A stretch of DNA of 64,000 bases from assembly GCF_026540855.1 (NCBI RefSeq), contig NZ_JALNUP010000014.1, forward strand, positions 1 through 64,000, read 5' to 3'. Source of the DNA: Sphingomonas sp. GC_Shp_5 (GTDB lineage: Bacteria; Pseudomonadota; Alphaproteobacteria; Sphingomonadales; Sphingomonadaceae). Below are positions 17,327 through 24,219 of this stretch, one piece after another; positions within the stretch are counted from its first letter, which is position 1, and the number at the start of each line of letters is the position of its first letter. The notes beneath the pieces were generated by a model, which saw nothing but the letters and a program-made list of their open reading frames with translations, searched no databases and had not been told where the DNA came from. A program made the translations under genes and the position numbers.

Positions 17327-17860
17327 ATGGCTTTTGGTGGAGAGGGCATCGGGCGGTTGGCGCCTGGATTTCGCAACCGCGAACTGCGGCAGCGCGTTGC
17401 TTTGTCTGTTCGCATCCGCGTGGCTGACGTTTGGTCGGATGCAACTATCCTGAATTGGTCGTCGCGCGGCTTGATGCTGCGATCGAGTGTTTCGCCAAGC
17501 CCCAGAAGCTATGTTGAGATCCGCCGCGGCTTGGCGACACCCATCATCGGAAAGGTTGTCTGGGCTGCAGATGCTCAATTCGGCGTACGGACGCAGGACA
17601 GGGTCTACATCCAGGAGCTCACCAGCTGCGCGCCGGCGCGGGCGCCTCATGGTAAAGTTGAAGCACTCGGGGACCGTCGCGCCGTCCCGCGAAAGCGCAC
17701 GCGCTCCGTTCAGCAGCAGCTCGAGCATAGCGCGCATATGTCAGCAATCATCCAGTTCGTGGTCATTGTGGCCTTTGGTGCTGGATGCGCGCTGTTGGCG
17801 GAGAGAACTATCGTAATGGCGCTGGCTAAGCCCCTCCAAACCGTCAGCGATCATCTATAA
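17327..17860 (+). CDS. PilZ domain protein with C-terminal membrane segment
   Basis: A 177-residue protein. An N-terminal PilZ-like domain shows the R-x-x-x-R start (RNRELRQRV, about residues 17-25) and the (N/D)xSxxG-like NWSSRGLML (about residues 44-52), the residues that bind cyclic-di-GMP in this family. A C-terminal hydrophobic helix (AIIQFVVIVAFGAGCALL) would anchor it in the membrane. I chose ATG 17327 because the region upstream overlaps the preceding gene. It is one of two PilZ genes on the island. Confidence 0.65.
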   Translation: MAFGGEGIGRLAPGFRNRELRQRVALSVRIRVADVWSDATILNWSSRGLMLRSSVSPSPRSYVEIRRGLATPIIGKVVWAADAQFGVRTQDRVYIQELTSCAPARAPHGKVEALGDRRAVPRKRTRSVQQQLEHSAHMSAIIQFVVIVAFGAGCALLAERTIVMALAKPLQTVSDHL

Positions 17861-17883
17861 GCATCTACCTGGATGCCTTCCGG

Positions 17884-18336
17884 TCAACCGCCATTCAGAA
17901 GGCGATCTATCCCAACCTGCTCGATCTGAAGATGCTTCAGCAATTGGTCCGTGACAGCAATGACGTCGGCCTTGAACATCGGCCACACCACACCAGGATC
18001 GGAATGCTGCCACCGCGCATGGAACGCAGAGAAGCATTCACCCATGAGAATGCACTCGACCTTCAGGCCCCGGGCCGCCTGGGAGCGGCGTGAACACACA
18101 AATGCGGGGTCAAAGAGCATCCGATGCTTAAATAGCTGGTATTCGCCCAGCAGGTCTGCCGCCTGCAGCCGATAGGTTCCCAGCAACGCTACCTCGTCAG
18201 TCCGGTCTTGCTCCACCAAATCGCGCGAGCGGCTTATCAAAATTAGCGCTCGGGCTACGTAAGATGCAGTTTCGGCTCGGAGCTTGGGAGCGCCCTCATA
18301 GGAGAAGGCTGGCACAATCTCGACCGGATTTAACAT
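17884..18336 (-). CDS. Hypothetical protein, helical
   Basis: A 150-residue, mostly helical protein with no family that I can name. It shows charged helices and two cysteines (in FVCSRRS and VECILMGEC). It is transcribed opposite to the preceding PilZ gene and in line with a second PilZ gene and a hemerythrin-like gene. That context suggests signalling, but no direct evidence supports a role. Confidence 0.5.
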   Translation of the reverse strand: MLNPVEIVPAFSYEGAPKLRAETASYVARALILISRSRDLVEQDRTDEVALLGTYRLQAADLLGEYQLFKHRMLFDPAFVCSRRSQAARGLKVECILMGECFSAFHARWQHSDPGVVWPMFKADVIAVTDQLLKHLQIEQVGIDRLLNGG

Positions 18337-18408
18337 CGCCTGTTGATAGGTTGCTGCTAGTTAAAGGGTGGTTGCGATTTGCATGAAATAGCGTTCATAA
18401 TCAACTCA

Positions 18409-18702
18409 TTAGACTCCGAGCAGGACACCGTCTAACTGCACGGGGGCGAGGGGGACATTGAAGACGACGCCGGCACGACCACCTCCAGTCCAGACAGCTC
18501 GCCCTGATCGCCTCAGCGGGCCGCAGGTTAGCGTAACCAACTGTCCTACAGTCACCGTGCCATCCAGGTGAACCAGCGCTCCTGAAAGCGAGATGTTCAG
18601 CACGTGGGCTTTCCGTTGCACACGATCTATTTCGAGCTGACATGGCTGGAACACTTTGTGTCGTCGATCGCGTTCTGCCGCGAACCCATTGATCTCAGTC
18701 AC
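18409..18702 (-). CDS. PilZ domain protein
   Basis: A 97-residue single-domain PilZ protein, probably a cyclic-di-GMP effector. The motif pair is visible: RDRRHKVF (about residues 11-18) for R-x-x-x-R and LNISLSGALV (about residues 35-44) for the (N/D)-x-S-x-x-G loop. A strand-rich remainder ends GVVFNVPL. Its length is the minimum for a PilZ domain. It lies between two helical genes on the same strand, 72 and 60 bp away. Confidence 0.75.
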   Translation of the reverse strand: MTEINGFAAERDRRHKVFQPCQLEIDRVQRKAHVLNISLSGALVHLDGTVTVGQLVTLTCGPLRRSGRAVWTGGGRAGVVFNVPLAPVQLDGVLLGV

Positions 18703-18762
18703 AGATCACATCTCCCAAAGATCGAACGAGTTAGAACCAATGACTGATCTACTGGTTCTGGA

Positions 18763-19218
18763 TCAGGATAAGGCGTTGCTCGTCACTTGATCCTGGCGAG
18801 CAGCGGTGAAAAGTCGCTGAGCAACCGGGAAAAGAAAGCCTTCTTCGAGGCGAACTAGCTTCTCAATGGTTCCGAGTAGCTTCCGAGTTGATTGAACGTA
18901 TCCGTTCCAATTCTCCGAGATTGCGCGGCGGTTCCAGGCCCCGATGTGCTGTGAATAAGCTGTCCGGGCCAGCTGAATTTCCTCTGCAAGAAACGCGAAA
19001 TTGGGTATGCTGCCTGTGAGGCCGCGTTGCCGTAAGGGCTCGTAGAGCACCTGATTCTCGGTGATGAGATGGGTCTGGATCAAGCCGGCCAAGCGCATGC
19101 GCACCTGTGCTACGGCTGGAAGTTCGTTCGGTGTCGCATTCGCGAGAAGTTGGTCGAGATCACGTGCGGTGTTTAGGATCTCTGCGTGCTGGCGCTTGAG
19201 AAGCGCGAAATCTGACAT
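18763..19218 (-). CDS. Hemerythrin-like domain protein
   Basis: A 151-residue four-helix protein of the hemerythrin/HHE type, which can bind a di-iron centre and sense or store oxygen. It shows His in LKRQHAEIL (about residue 10), an H-x-x-x-E set in IQTHLITENQVLYEPL (about residues 50-60) and a later His (QHIGAW, about residue 92). Some canonical ligands are not obvious, so metal binding is inferred. It is divergently arranged from the gene at 19409. Confidence 0.65.
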   Translation of the reverse strand: MSDFALLKRQHAEILNTARDLDQLLANATPNELPAVAQVRMRLAGLIQTHLITENQVLYEPLRQRGLTGSIPNFAFLAEEIQLARTAYSQHIGAWNRRAISENWNGYVQSTRKLLGTIEKLVRLEEGFLFPVAQRLFTAARQDQVTSNALS

Positions 19219-19408
19219 GGAAGGTCTGCATCCGTAGAAGAGGCGGTACCGGGTTTGGCAGCTGAAGACGACCTAAGGGCCATTCGTTAACGCTTCCATG
19301 CCGGGACTACGGCGCCACATTAAGGCGATAGCGGCCAGTTTAGGCGGAGAGCCAGGATCCTTCTTGCCGGGAGGGATACCAACGCCTCCCTGCGCGTCCA
19401 GCGAGCTG

Positions 19409-19594
19409 ATGTCGTATCATCCCGAACCCCGTCCCTTTCGACGTTGGACTTCCAACGATGATCTTCAACTACAGGAGGTGATCACCAACGGGCTGAAGGT
19501 ACCCGCGATAGCCACAGCGCTAGGACGTACCAAGGCGGCTGTCGTAGCTCGCAAGGAGAAGCTGCGCTTGAGCCTGCGCCCGGATCGGGCTTAA
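19409..19594 (+). CDS. Small SANT/Myb-like DNA-binding protein
   Basis: A 61-residue protein resembling the small Myb/SANT-like helix-turn-helix proteins of phages. It has RRWTSNDDLQLQEVI as helix 1 and VPAIATALGRTKAAVVARKEKL as the helix-turn-helix. ATG 19409 is preferred over 19298 because the domain starts there. It is probably a regulator of island genes, by inference. Confidence 0.55.
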   Translation: MSYHPEPRPFRRWTSNDDLQLQEVITNGLKVPAIATALGRTKAAVVARKEKLRLSLRPDRA

Positions 19595-19626
19595 ACGGGC
19601 AAGCTGCCAGATCCGGAATATCGCTG

Positions 19627-19854
19627 ATGCCGTTTGCCCCTTATGACGATGAAGACGACAGCTCCCTCGGTTCCGCTGGGCTAGAGGTTCAGCGTAGTCA
19701 GCAGCTAGACGGCTCCATCGGCCGGTTGCACAGCTTCGCGGTGCTCCATGGCCCGGGAGAGATAATCGACGATATCAGCGGCTTGATGACCGAGGATCTA
19801 CACCTGCTGCTTGACGCGCTTGAGAAGGCCAAGTCGCGTACAAGGCGGCCATGA
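19627..19854 (+). CDS. Hypothetical acidic protein
   Basis: A 75-residue protein with an acidic N-terminus (YDDEDDSSLG) and a helical C-terminal half ending in basic SRTRRP. The family is unknown. It is coupled to the next gene by an ATGA overlap, which supports translation. Confidence 0.5.
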   Translation: MPFAPYDDEDDSSLGSAGLEVQRSQQLDGSIGRLHSFAVLHGPGEIIDDISGLMTEDLHLLLDALEKAKSRTRRP

Positions 19855-20036
19855 GCATCCAAGATGTTTGGGCAGTTGTGGCTATGGCGATCGAGAAGCA
19901 CGGCGACGAGATGGCGTTCGAGGCGGTTCTGTCCCAAATCAACCTGTGCCTGGAAGCGAGTGATGTGCCTGGCGCAGCCAAGTGGCGGTCCGCGGCAATC
20001 ATGATCGATGAGCTGCTGAGTGGCTTAGCCCATTAG
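19851..20036 (+). CDS. Hypothetical small helical protein
   Basis: A 61-residue predicted all-helical protein (MSIQDVWAVVAMAIEKHGDE and onward). The family is unknown. Overlap with the previous gene and the pattern of hydrophobic residues suggest that it is real. Confidence 0.5.
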   Translation: MSIQDVWAVVAMAIEKHGDEMAFEAVLSQINLCLEASDVPGAAKWRSAAIMIDELLSGLAH

Positions 20037-20108
20037 CCCGTGCGGGCTTCGACCCATCCTAACATCGGGCAATTCGCCGGACATGTTTGTCGGCTAATAC
20101 GGACGGGA

Positions 20109-20345
20109 ATGACCAGCGAGACTGCAGCAAGGGACTTGCGACTGCGTGCGCAGGGGTACCGTGATCTCGCGAGTCACCTTGATCCATCTGGCATGCGCGA
20201 GTCGATGCTGGATGCGGCTAATGCTCTCGATGCCCGGGCCGACGCGCTAGAGATGGTCATAGCTGCCGCTGAAGCTCGAATTGCTGAGTTGTTGGCCATC
20301 GGCACGGGCTCGCGGGAACCTGGCAATGACGTGCTCGGGAAGTGA
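20109..20345 (+). CDS. Hypothetical small helical protein
   Basis: A 78-residue protein, helical and Ala/Arg-rich (ARDLRLRAQGYRDLASHLD). A GTG start at 20040 would add 23 residues that lack this pattern, so ATG 20109 is preferred. The family is unknown. Confidence 0.45.
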   Translation: MTSETAARDLRLRAQGYRDLASHLDPSGMRESMLDAANALDARADALEMVIAAAEARIAELLAIGTGSREPGNDVLGK

Positions 20346-20439
20346 CCGGTCGGGATTGGAGTCGAAGCTCCGAGTCAGCTTAAATAGGCGCGGCCAAGCT
20401 CGGCTTGAGGTCTCGTGGAATGAACGGTAGCCAGCATAG

Positions 20440-20631
20440 ATGAGCAACCTCACCGCTGCCGAGCAGGCGACTATCGATGCAGCAAAGCATGACGGGCAGG
20501 GGTGGGCCATCCCGGAGGACACTGAGGGCGGTGTGCTAGATGGGCTGGCGACCAAGAGCCTGATCCAGCTGCGCGGCCGCTGGGAGCTCACGCCACTCGG
20601 CTATAGTCGAACCTCTCGTGCCAATCAGTGA
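20440..20631 (+). CDS. Hypothetical small protein, possible winged-helix fragment
   Basis: A 63-residue protein. LTAAEQATIDAAKHDG, LDGLATKSLIQLRG and WELTPLGYSRT resemble the recognition helix and wing of small phage winged-helix proteins of the LT..G type. The assignment is tentative. No partner gene is apparent. Confidence 0.45.
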   Translation: MSNLTAAEQATIDAAKHDGQGWAIPEDTEGGVLDGLATKSLIQLRGRWELTPLGYSRTSRANQ

Positions 20632-20755
20632 CCTCGGGCTAGCTGTTTGGATGCGCATTCGAGGTGACGTCAGCGAGCATCGGGCTTAGCGCCAAAATCG
20701 CATAAACTTTGATTAACTCAGGCATCCTGAACGGCGTTACGGCGTAGTTGCAGGT

Positions 20756-20905
20756 ATGACTACGAACCTGGAACGCCTCATAAATTTGCGGGATATGCTA
20801 GCCGAAGCCTTGCACCTTCTACAGGCCAGTCACGAAGCTGGCGCCGCATCTGAAATCGCTCAGGCGCTGGAGCACGTGAACTGGCTCATTGCTTCAGTGC
20901 AGTAG
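20756..20905 (+). CDS. Very small helical protein (49 residues)
   Basis: A short frame that automated length cut-offs would miss. It reads MTTNLERLINLRDMLAEALH and continues as one amphipathic helical hairpin ending WLIASVQ. A regular leucine pattern and an AGG-containing sequence just upstream support it. Its last 12 bp overlap the convergent gene on the other strand. Confidence 0.5.
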   Translation: MTTNLERLINLRDMLAEALHLLQASHEAGAASEIAQALEHVNWLIASVQ

Positions 20906-21058
20906 AGGGCCCGGCACCGGGGAGCTAGCCTCTGCTGCTCCTTCTTCAAGCAGTTCGATGGCGTAACAGATATGCGCGGCGATGATGGCGCTGCCATGTT
21001 CGTCTTGGAGGCGCATAGCGGCTCGGAGGAACTCTAGCGATTGATCTCGATAGGTCAT
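20894..21058 (-). CDS. Very small helical protein (54 residues), convergent
   Basis: The minus-strand frame reads MTYRDQSLEFLRAAMRLQDE followed by an amphipathic, Ala/Glu-rich helix (ICYAIELLEEGAAEA). It resembles its convergent neighbour in size and helical character, though not in sequence. The two stop regions overlap by 12 bp. The function is unknown. Confidence 0.45.
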   Translation of the reverse strand: MTYRDQSLEFLRAAMRLQDEHGSAIIAAHICYAIELLEEGAAEASSPVPGPLLH

Positions 21059-21184
21059 CTTTGTCTCCCGATTTCATCGTAGTAGCTTGCCGGGCTGAAC
21101 CACGCTTTAACCTGGGATGCGATGGGACGCGGGGTCGTCAAAGACCGCTTGCCGAATCTGTTCTCGTTGCGTTCCAAGGTCGCG

Positions 21185-21427
21185 ATGAGCGACGATGCGG
21201 ATTGGAGCGGCGAGGCGCGCTGGATGGATCTCGCCAATATGCGCAGCCTGGGCGTTCGATCGGACCAGCTGCACTGCTCCTGCCACCACTGGGCGATCGC
21301 GAACGTCGACCACCTGTCCGATGCCATGAAGGTGCCGAACGTAAGGCTCGGGTTCCGCTGTTCGGAATGCGGCAAGCGCCCCTCGTCATCGCGTCCCAAC
21401 TGGCTGGAGCGTGACGGCACTCACTGA
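21185..21427 (+). CDS. Small zinc-ribbon-like protein
   Basis: An 80-residue protein with two Cys pairs (HCSCHHW at about residues 29-35, FRCSECGKRP at about 57-66), suggesting a zinc ribbon. ATG 21185 is preferred over 21122 because the upstream 21 residues look like read-through. The W..M.L..LG.RS...CSCHHW pattern is reminiscent of small sphingomonad phage proteins, but I cannot name the family. Confidence 0.55.
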   Translation: MSDDADWSGEARWMDLANMRSLGVRSDQLHCSCHHWAIANVDHLSDAMKVPNVRLGFRCSECGKRPSSSRPNWLERDGTH

Positions 21428-21568
21428 AATGTGCGGTGCTACACGCAAATGTGTTGCTCGATCCATCTTTGACTAACCCTAAGTATTGAGGGTGGGGCAC
21501 ATCTGCAAAAAGGGGTCCCAAGCCGCTTACCGTCTGTCGCATCCCTAGGTAGGACCCATTCGAAACGC

Positions 21569-21598
21569 TTGAACATCTTACGTGCATCTGCATTTATA
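21569..21598 (+). promoter_or_regulatory. Candidate promoter of the ribozyme-punctuated operon
   Basis: TTGAAC (21569-21574), an 18-bp spacer and TTTATA (21593-21598) form a sigma70-like pair in the 278-bp gap before the operon. The gap is otherwise gene-free. The predicted transcript would start near 21605. Confidence 0.4.
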
Positions 21599-21654
21599 CA
21601 GTCACCGCAGCGGAGACGCGGCGGGAATAGGTGCCCGGATGGGCTGACTAGGAC

Positions 21655-21692
21655 GGGACGACGGGGCGGGCATTGATCCGCCCCCGCATCCC
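21655..21692 (+). promoter_or_regulatory. Leader hairpin before the operon's first gene
   Basis: GGGA (21655-21658) and TCCC (21689-21692) close a hairpin whose upper stem pairs GGGCGG with CCGCCC around a CATTGAT-containing loop. The ribosome binding site GGAG follows directly. It is not a hammerhead: the GAAA and CTGATGA boxes are absent. Confidence 0.5.
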
Positions 21693-21705
21693 ACGGAGAA
21701 TGTAG

Positions 21706-21945
21706 ATGAACGCCCCCTTTGATACTCTGGAGTTCGCCCAGCGCGTGAAGAACACGCGGTTGGGCAAGGATGGCGCCGACACTCTGGCGCGTGCTATGGC
21801 TGATGTCGCAATGCGTGACCTCGTCACCCAACAAGCGATGGAAAAGGCGCTCTCTGGCCAGCTCGTGAAGCTGGCAGCGATCAACGTTGCCACCATCACC
21901 ATTGCCGTCGCCGTCCTCGGCGCTCTCCTCTCCCTCCTCAAGTAA
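21706..21945 (+). CDS. Small coiled-coil protein with C-terminal membrane helix
   Basis: A 79-residue protein with helical, charged residues 1-52 and a C-terminal membrane segment (INVATITIAVAVLGALLSLL). It is reminiscent of DUF1640/CCDC90-type tail-anchored coiled coils, tentatively. GGAG precedes ATG 21706. It is the first gene of the operon whose gaps contain hammerhead ribozymes. The TAA stop is immediately followed by the first base of ribozyme 1. Confidence 0.6.
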   Translation: MNAPFDTLEFAQRVKNTRLGKDGADTLARAMADVAMRDLVTQQAMEKALSGQLVKLAAINVATITIAVAVLGALLSLLK

Positions 21946-22016
21946 GGCGAAACGGCGCGCGCCCTGCGGGGCGTGTTGCTGTCCGGCCGATCTGGGCAAG
22001 CGGCCGCTGATGAGCC
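21946..22016 (+). ncRNA. Type II hammerhead ribozyme 1
   Basis: All core elements are present in type II order. Stem II 5' strand GGC (21946-21948) is followed by GAAA (21949-21952). Stem III pairs 21952-21964 with 21969-21982, with a UGCG loop and one bulged U. The cleavage-site C is at 21983. Stem I pairs CGGCCG (21984-21989) with CGGCCG (22001-22006). Then come CTGATGA (22007-22013) and stem II 3' strand GCC (22014-22016). Predicted self-cleavage lies between 21983 and 21984. It fills the gap between a stop codon at 21945 and the next start at 22042. Confidence 0.93.
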
Positions 22017-22041
22017 TGCCCAATACGTAGGGACTAGGACA

Positions 22042-22227
22042 ATGTTTGAAGCAATCGAGAGCGCGCACCCGCACCTTATCCGCGCGTTGCGCCGTGCTGC
22101 GGGCCTCTCGCACATGGAGGCGGTCGGGGTGATCTACGCTCACCGCTACGGCGATGGGTGCGGCGGGCTGATCAGCCGGGCCATCCGCCATTGCCGCGCC
22201 TATCCGGCGCTACGCCTCGCAGCATAG
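22042..22227 (+). CDS. Small hypothetical protein
   Basis: A 61-residue helical, His/Arg-rich protein (AIESAHPHLIRALRRAAG and onward). ATG 22042 follows GGGAC/AGGAC words that could bind the ribosome, 25 nt after ribozyme 1. Its TAG stop overlaps ribozyme 2 by one base: the G of TAG is the first G of stem II. The family is unknown. Confidence 0.55.
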   Translation: MFEAIESAHPHLIRALRRAAGLSHMEAVGVIYAHRYGDGCGGLISRAIRHCRAYPALRLAA

Positions 22228-22289
22228 GCGAAACGCGTGGCCATGCGCCGCGCGTCCGATGGGACAGCCTGCCCCGTCGCTGATGAGCC
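22227..22289 (+). ncRNA. Type II hammerhead ribozyme 2
   Basis: Stem II GGC (22227-22229) pairs with GCC (22287-22289). GAAA is at 22230-22233. Stem III is a perfect 9-bp helix (22233-22241 with 22247-22255) with a five-base CATGC loop. The cleavage-site C is at 22256. Stem I is 7 bp (22257-22263 with 22273-22279, one G-U) with a nine-base loop. CTGATGA is at 22280-22286. Predicted cleavage lies between 22256 and 22257. The helices differ in sequence from ribozymes 1 and 3 while the core is identical. Confidence 0.95.
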
Positions 22290-22316
22290 AAGGCAATAGG
22301 ACTAGGAGCAACCACC

Positions 22317-23018
22317 ATGGGTGACGTCATCAACTTCGCTGCGATCTTACAGGCCCGCCGGGTCGCCGCCGCTGTAGACGCGCAGCAGGCTGCAGCTGCG
22401 AAGCGGGCCAACGATCGCCGGACCGAGCTGCACGACAGGGCAGAGAGGGCAGGCGCTGGGCTGGCGGGCCGCATCATGGCGGAGGCGATGGCCAACGTCG
22501 CGGATGCGAACGAAGAGCGCGAGCGGGCTAGCCGCTACATGCCTGCCTATTGCGACCCCGCCAATGAAAGCCGGGGCAGCAAGTATGAAGCAACCCGCAA
22601 CCTGCCGCTAACGGAAGTGGCCAAGCGCATGCGGGCCGACATCAAGGCCGCGCAGGTAGCCGGCACGTTGGCTGTAGGGCTCAAGGTATCCGTGCGGGTG
22701 GCGCACCATACAGCGATCGACGTTCGCGTGACCGCAGCACCGAACGGGTTCGCGTTCCACAACCCCGCTGCCCTTCACCACGAGCATGAGACGCGGAACG
22801 GGCCATGGAGCCCCTTCCATAGGGAACGCTACTCGCCCGAGTGGAAGGCGGCGAAAGATGCGCTCGAGGCAATCCATCGTTCATACAACCGCGACAATAG
22901 CGACAGCATGACCGACTATTTTGACGTGCGTTTCTATGGGGATGTCGGGATCTGGTGGGAACTTGAGCGCCCCACCCGCGAGCGCGAGCTGGCCACCGCC
23001 TTAGCCGCAACCAACTGA
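22317..23018 (+). CDS. LPD29-like phage/plasmid protein
   Basis: A 233-residue protein. The N-terminal 75 residues are Ala/Arg-rich and helical. The central part (TEVAKRMRADIKAAQ, then VGLKVSVRVAHHTAIDVRV) and the C-terminal DYFDVRFYGDVGI resemble the LPD29 domain (large polyvalent protein-associated domain 29) found on phages and plasmids. Function is unknown. The match is by pattern memory only. The start MGDVINF is shared in style with the ligase gene (MGDVIPF). AGGAC and AGGAG ribosome-binding words precede ATG 22317. Confidence 0.6.
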   Translation: MGDVINFAAILQARRVAAAVDAQQAAAAKRANDRRTELHDRAERAGAGLAGRIMAEAMANVADANEERERASRYMPAYCDPANESRGSKYEATRNLPLTEVAKRMRADIKAAQVAGTLAVGLKVSVRVAHHTAIDVRVTAAPNGFAFHNPAALHHEHETRNGPWSPFHRERYSPEWKAAKDALEAIHRSYNRDNSDSMTDYFDVRFYGDVGIWWELERPTRERELATALAATN

Positions 23019-23020
23019 CA

Positions 23021-23091
23021 GGCGAAACGCCCGTCCGGCCGCGAGCTGGGCGCGCGTCGCGCGGAGCCGGTCGCCCCGCGCCTGATGAGCC
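23021..23091 (+). ncRNA. Type II hammerhead ribozyme 3
   Basis: Stem II GGC (23021-23023) pairs with GCC (23089-23091). GAAA is at 23024-23027. Stem III runs 23027-23037 with 23047-23057, with one C-C mismatch and two G-U pairs. The cleavage-site C is at 23058. Stem I GCGCGG (23059-23064) pairs with CCGCGC (23076-23081). CTGATGA is at 23082-23088. Predicted cleavage lies between 23058 and 23059. It begins 2 nt after the stop codon of the upstream gene and ends 21 nt before the next start. Confidence 0.93.
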
Positions 23092-23112
23092 GACCAATAG
23101 GACACCCCCACC

Positions 23113-24219
23113 ATGACGCGATCGCACCCCATCAATCCGAACGATCCCGCGCCGCAGGCCGATGATCCCGCTCGCAATTATCTCCAGTGGCTGGCTGGGC
23201 GCCGCGGAATCGACCTGCCAGAGCGGGCTATCTATCGCCTTGATGGGATCTGGAGCGACATCGGCCGCGGCGCCGCGCTGCTGCTGGCCATGCCGGGCTA
23301 TGGCGCCTCGCAGGTCGTCACCATGGAAACGCTCGACGAAGCGGGCAACGTCATCCGCTCGCAGTCCGTCACCAATGCCAAGCGCGGCGGGATCTCGCTA
23401 AGCGCTGACCAGGTGCTTGCCGCCACCGGCTTGACCAAGGGCCGCAAGTCGCGCGCGTCAAAGCCTCGTTTCCCGCTCGACCCGCGCCACGCGCTGCGGA
23501 TGACGGCTGCCGAGATGCAGGCATATTGCGACGCGGCCCGCGCCGGCGAATCGGTAGCAGCCGTCCCCGCCGAGCCCGCCGCCGTCATCGAGGCCGCGCC
23601 GGTTGACGAAACGTCGACGAATTCGGATCCGGTTGCGCCGGTGCTTGAGGCTGATCCCGCCCCGGTCGATGTCGCCGCCTTGGTCGCGCGCATTGCGACC
23701 CTCGAGGCTGCCGTCGACCAGCTGCTGCTCTATACGCTCCAGGCCGCGCCCCCTGCCGTGGAAATGACCGCGGCCCCCGACCGTGGGAATGGTGATGCCG
23801 TTGCGCCCGACCAGCGCTCCGATGCCGAACGCCGGGCGATCGTGCGGGCATGGCGCATGCGTGGCGAGATGCGGGCACGCGCCGATCTCGACCGCCGGGC
23901 GCTGCAGGCGGCAAACGGGGCCTATCGCGGTGCCGTCGACGCGCTGGGCGCATCCAACGCCGAACGGGACGCCGCGCGCGCCAAGGTCGAGAGGCTGGAA
24001 TTCGACGCCGTCGATATGGCCCAGCAGCTCGCCGCCGCGACAGCCCGCGCGAACGCGGCCGAGGCGGTGACCATGCCCGCGCTTGATGAGGCGCACGGCC
24101 GCCTGGTCAAGCTCGAGCGGGAGGTCGCCACCTGGCGGGGCAGGGCAGAGGGCGCGGGCTGGCGCCCGACATTCAATGTTGCCGGCCTGATGGGCACCGC
24201 AAAGCCGAGGGCAGCGTAA
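23113..24219 (+). CDS. Hypothetical coiled-coil protein
   Basis: A 368-residue protein. The N-terminal 110 residues form a mixed domain (YLQWLAGRRGIDLPERAIYR, then SLSADQVLAATGLTKGRK). A Pro/Ala/Val-rich linker (about residues 140-190) follows, then a long Ala/Arg/Glu-rich helix with coiled-coil character (about residues 230-340, ARAKVERLEFDAVDMAQQL). I recognise no family. It lies directly after ribozyme 3 and is coupled by TAATG to the DNA ligase gene, with no ribozyme in that junction. Confidence 0.6.
   Translation: MTRSHPINPNDPAPQADDPARNYLQWLAGRRGIDLPERAIYRLDGIWSDIGRGAALLLAMPGYGASQVVTMETLDEAGNVIRSQSVTNAKRGGISLSADQVLAATGLTKGRKSRASKPRFPLDPRHALRMTAAEMQAYCDAARAGESVAAVPAEPAAVIEAAPVDETSTNSDPVAPVLEADPAPVDVAALVARIATLEAAVDQLLLYTLQAAPPAVEMTAAPDRGNGDAVAPDQRSDAERRAIVRAWRMRGEMRARADLDRRALQAANGAYRGAVDALGASNAERDAARAKVERLEFDAVDMAQQLAAATARANAAEAVTMPALDEAHGRLVKLEREVATWRGRAEGAGWRPTFNVAGLMGTAKPRAA

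Noticed and set aside
21644-21651. CTGACTAG in the operon leader as part of a fourth hammerhead
   Set aside because: The core box would need CTGATGA. No GAAA box pairs with it in the right order, and the nearby CGAAAC at 21561 has no stem III partner before a GTC.
23605-23615. GACGAAACGTC palindrome resembling a hammerhead GAAA box
   Set aside because: It lies inside a coding region with no CTGATGA box within reach. The palindrome is a chance product of codons.
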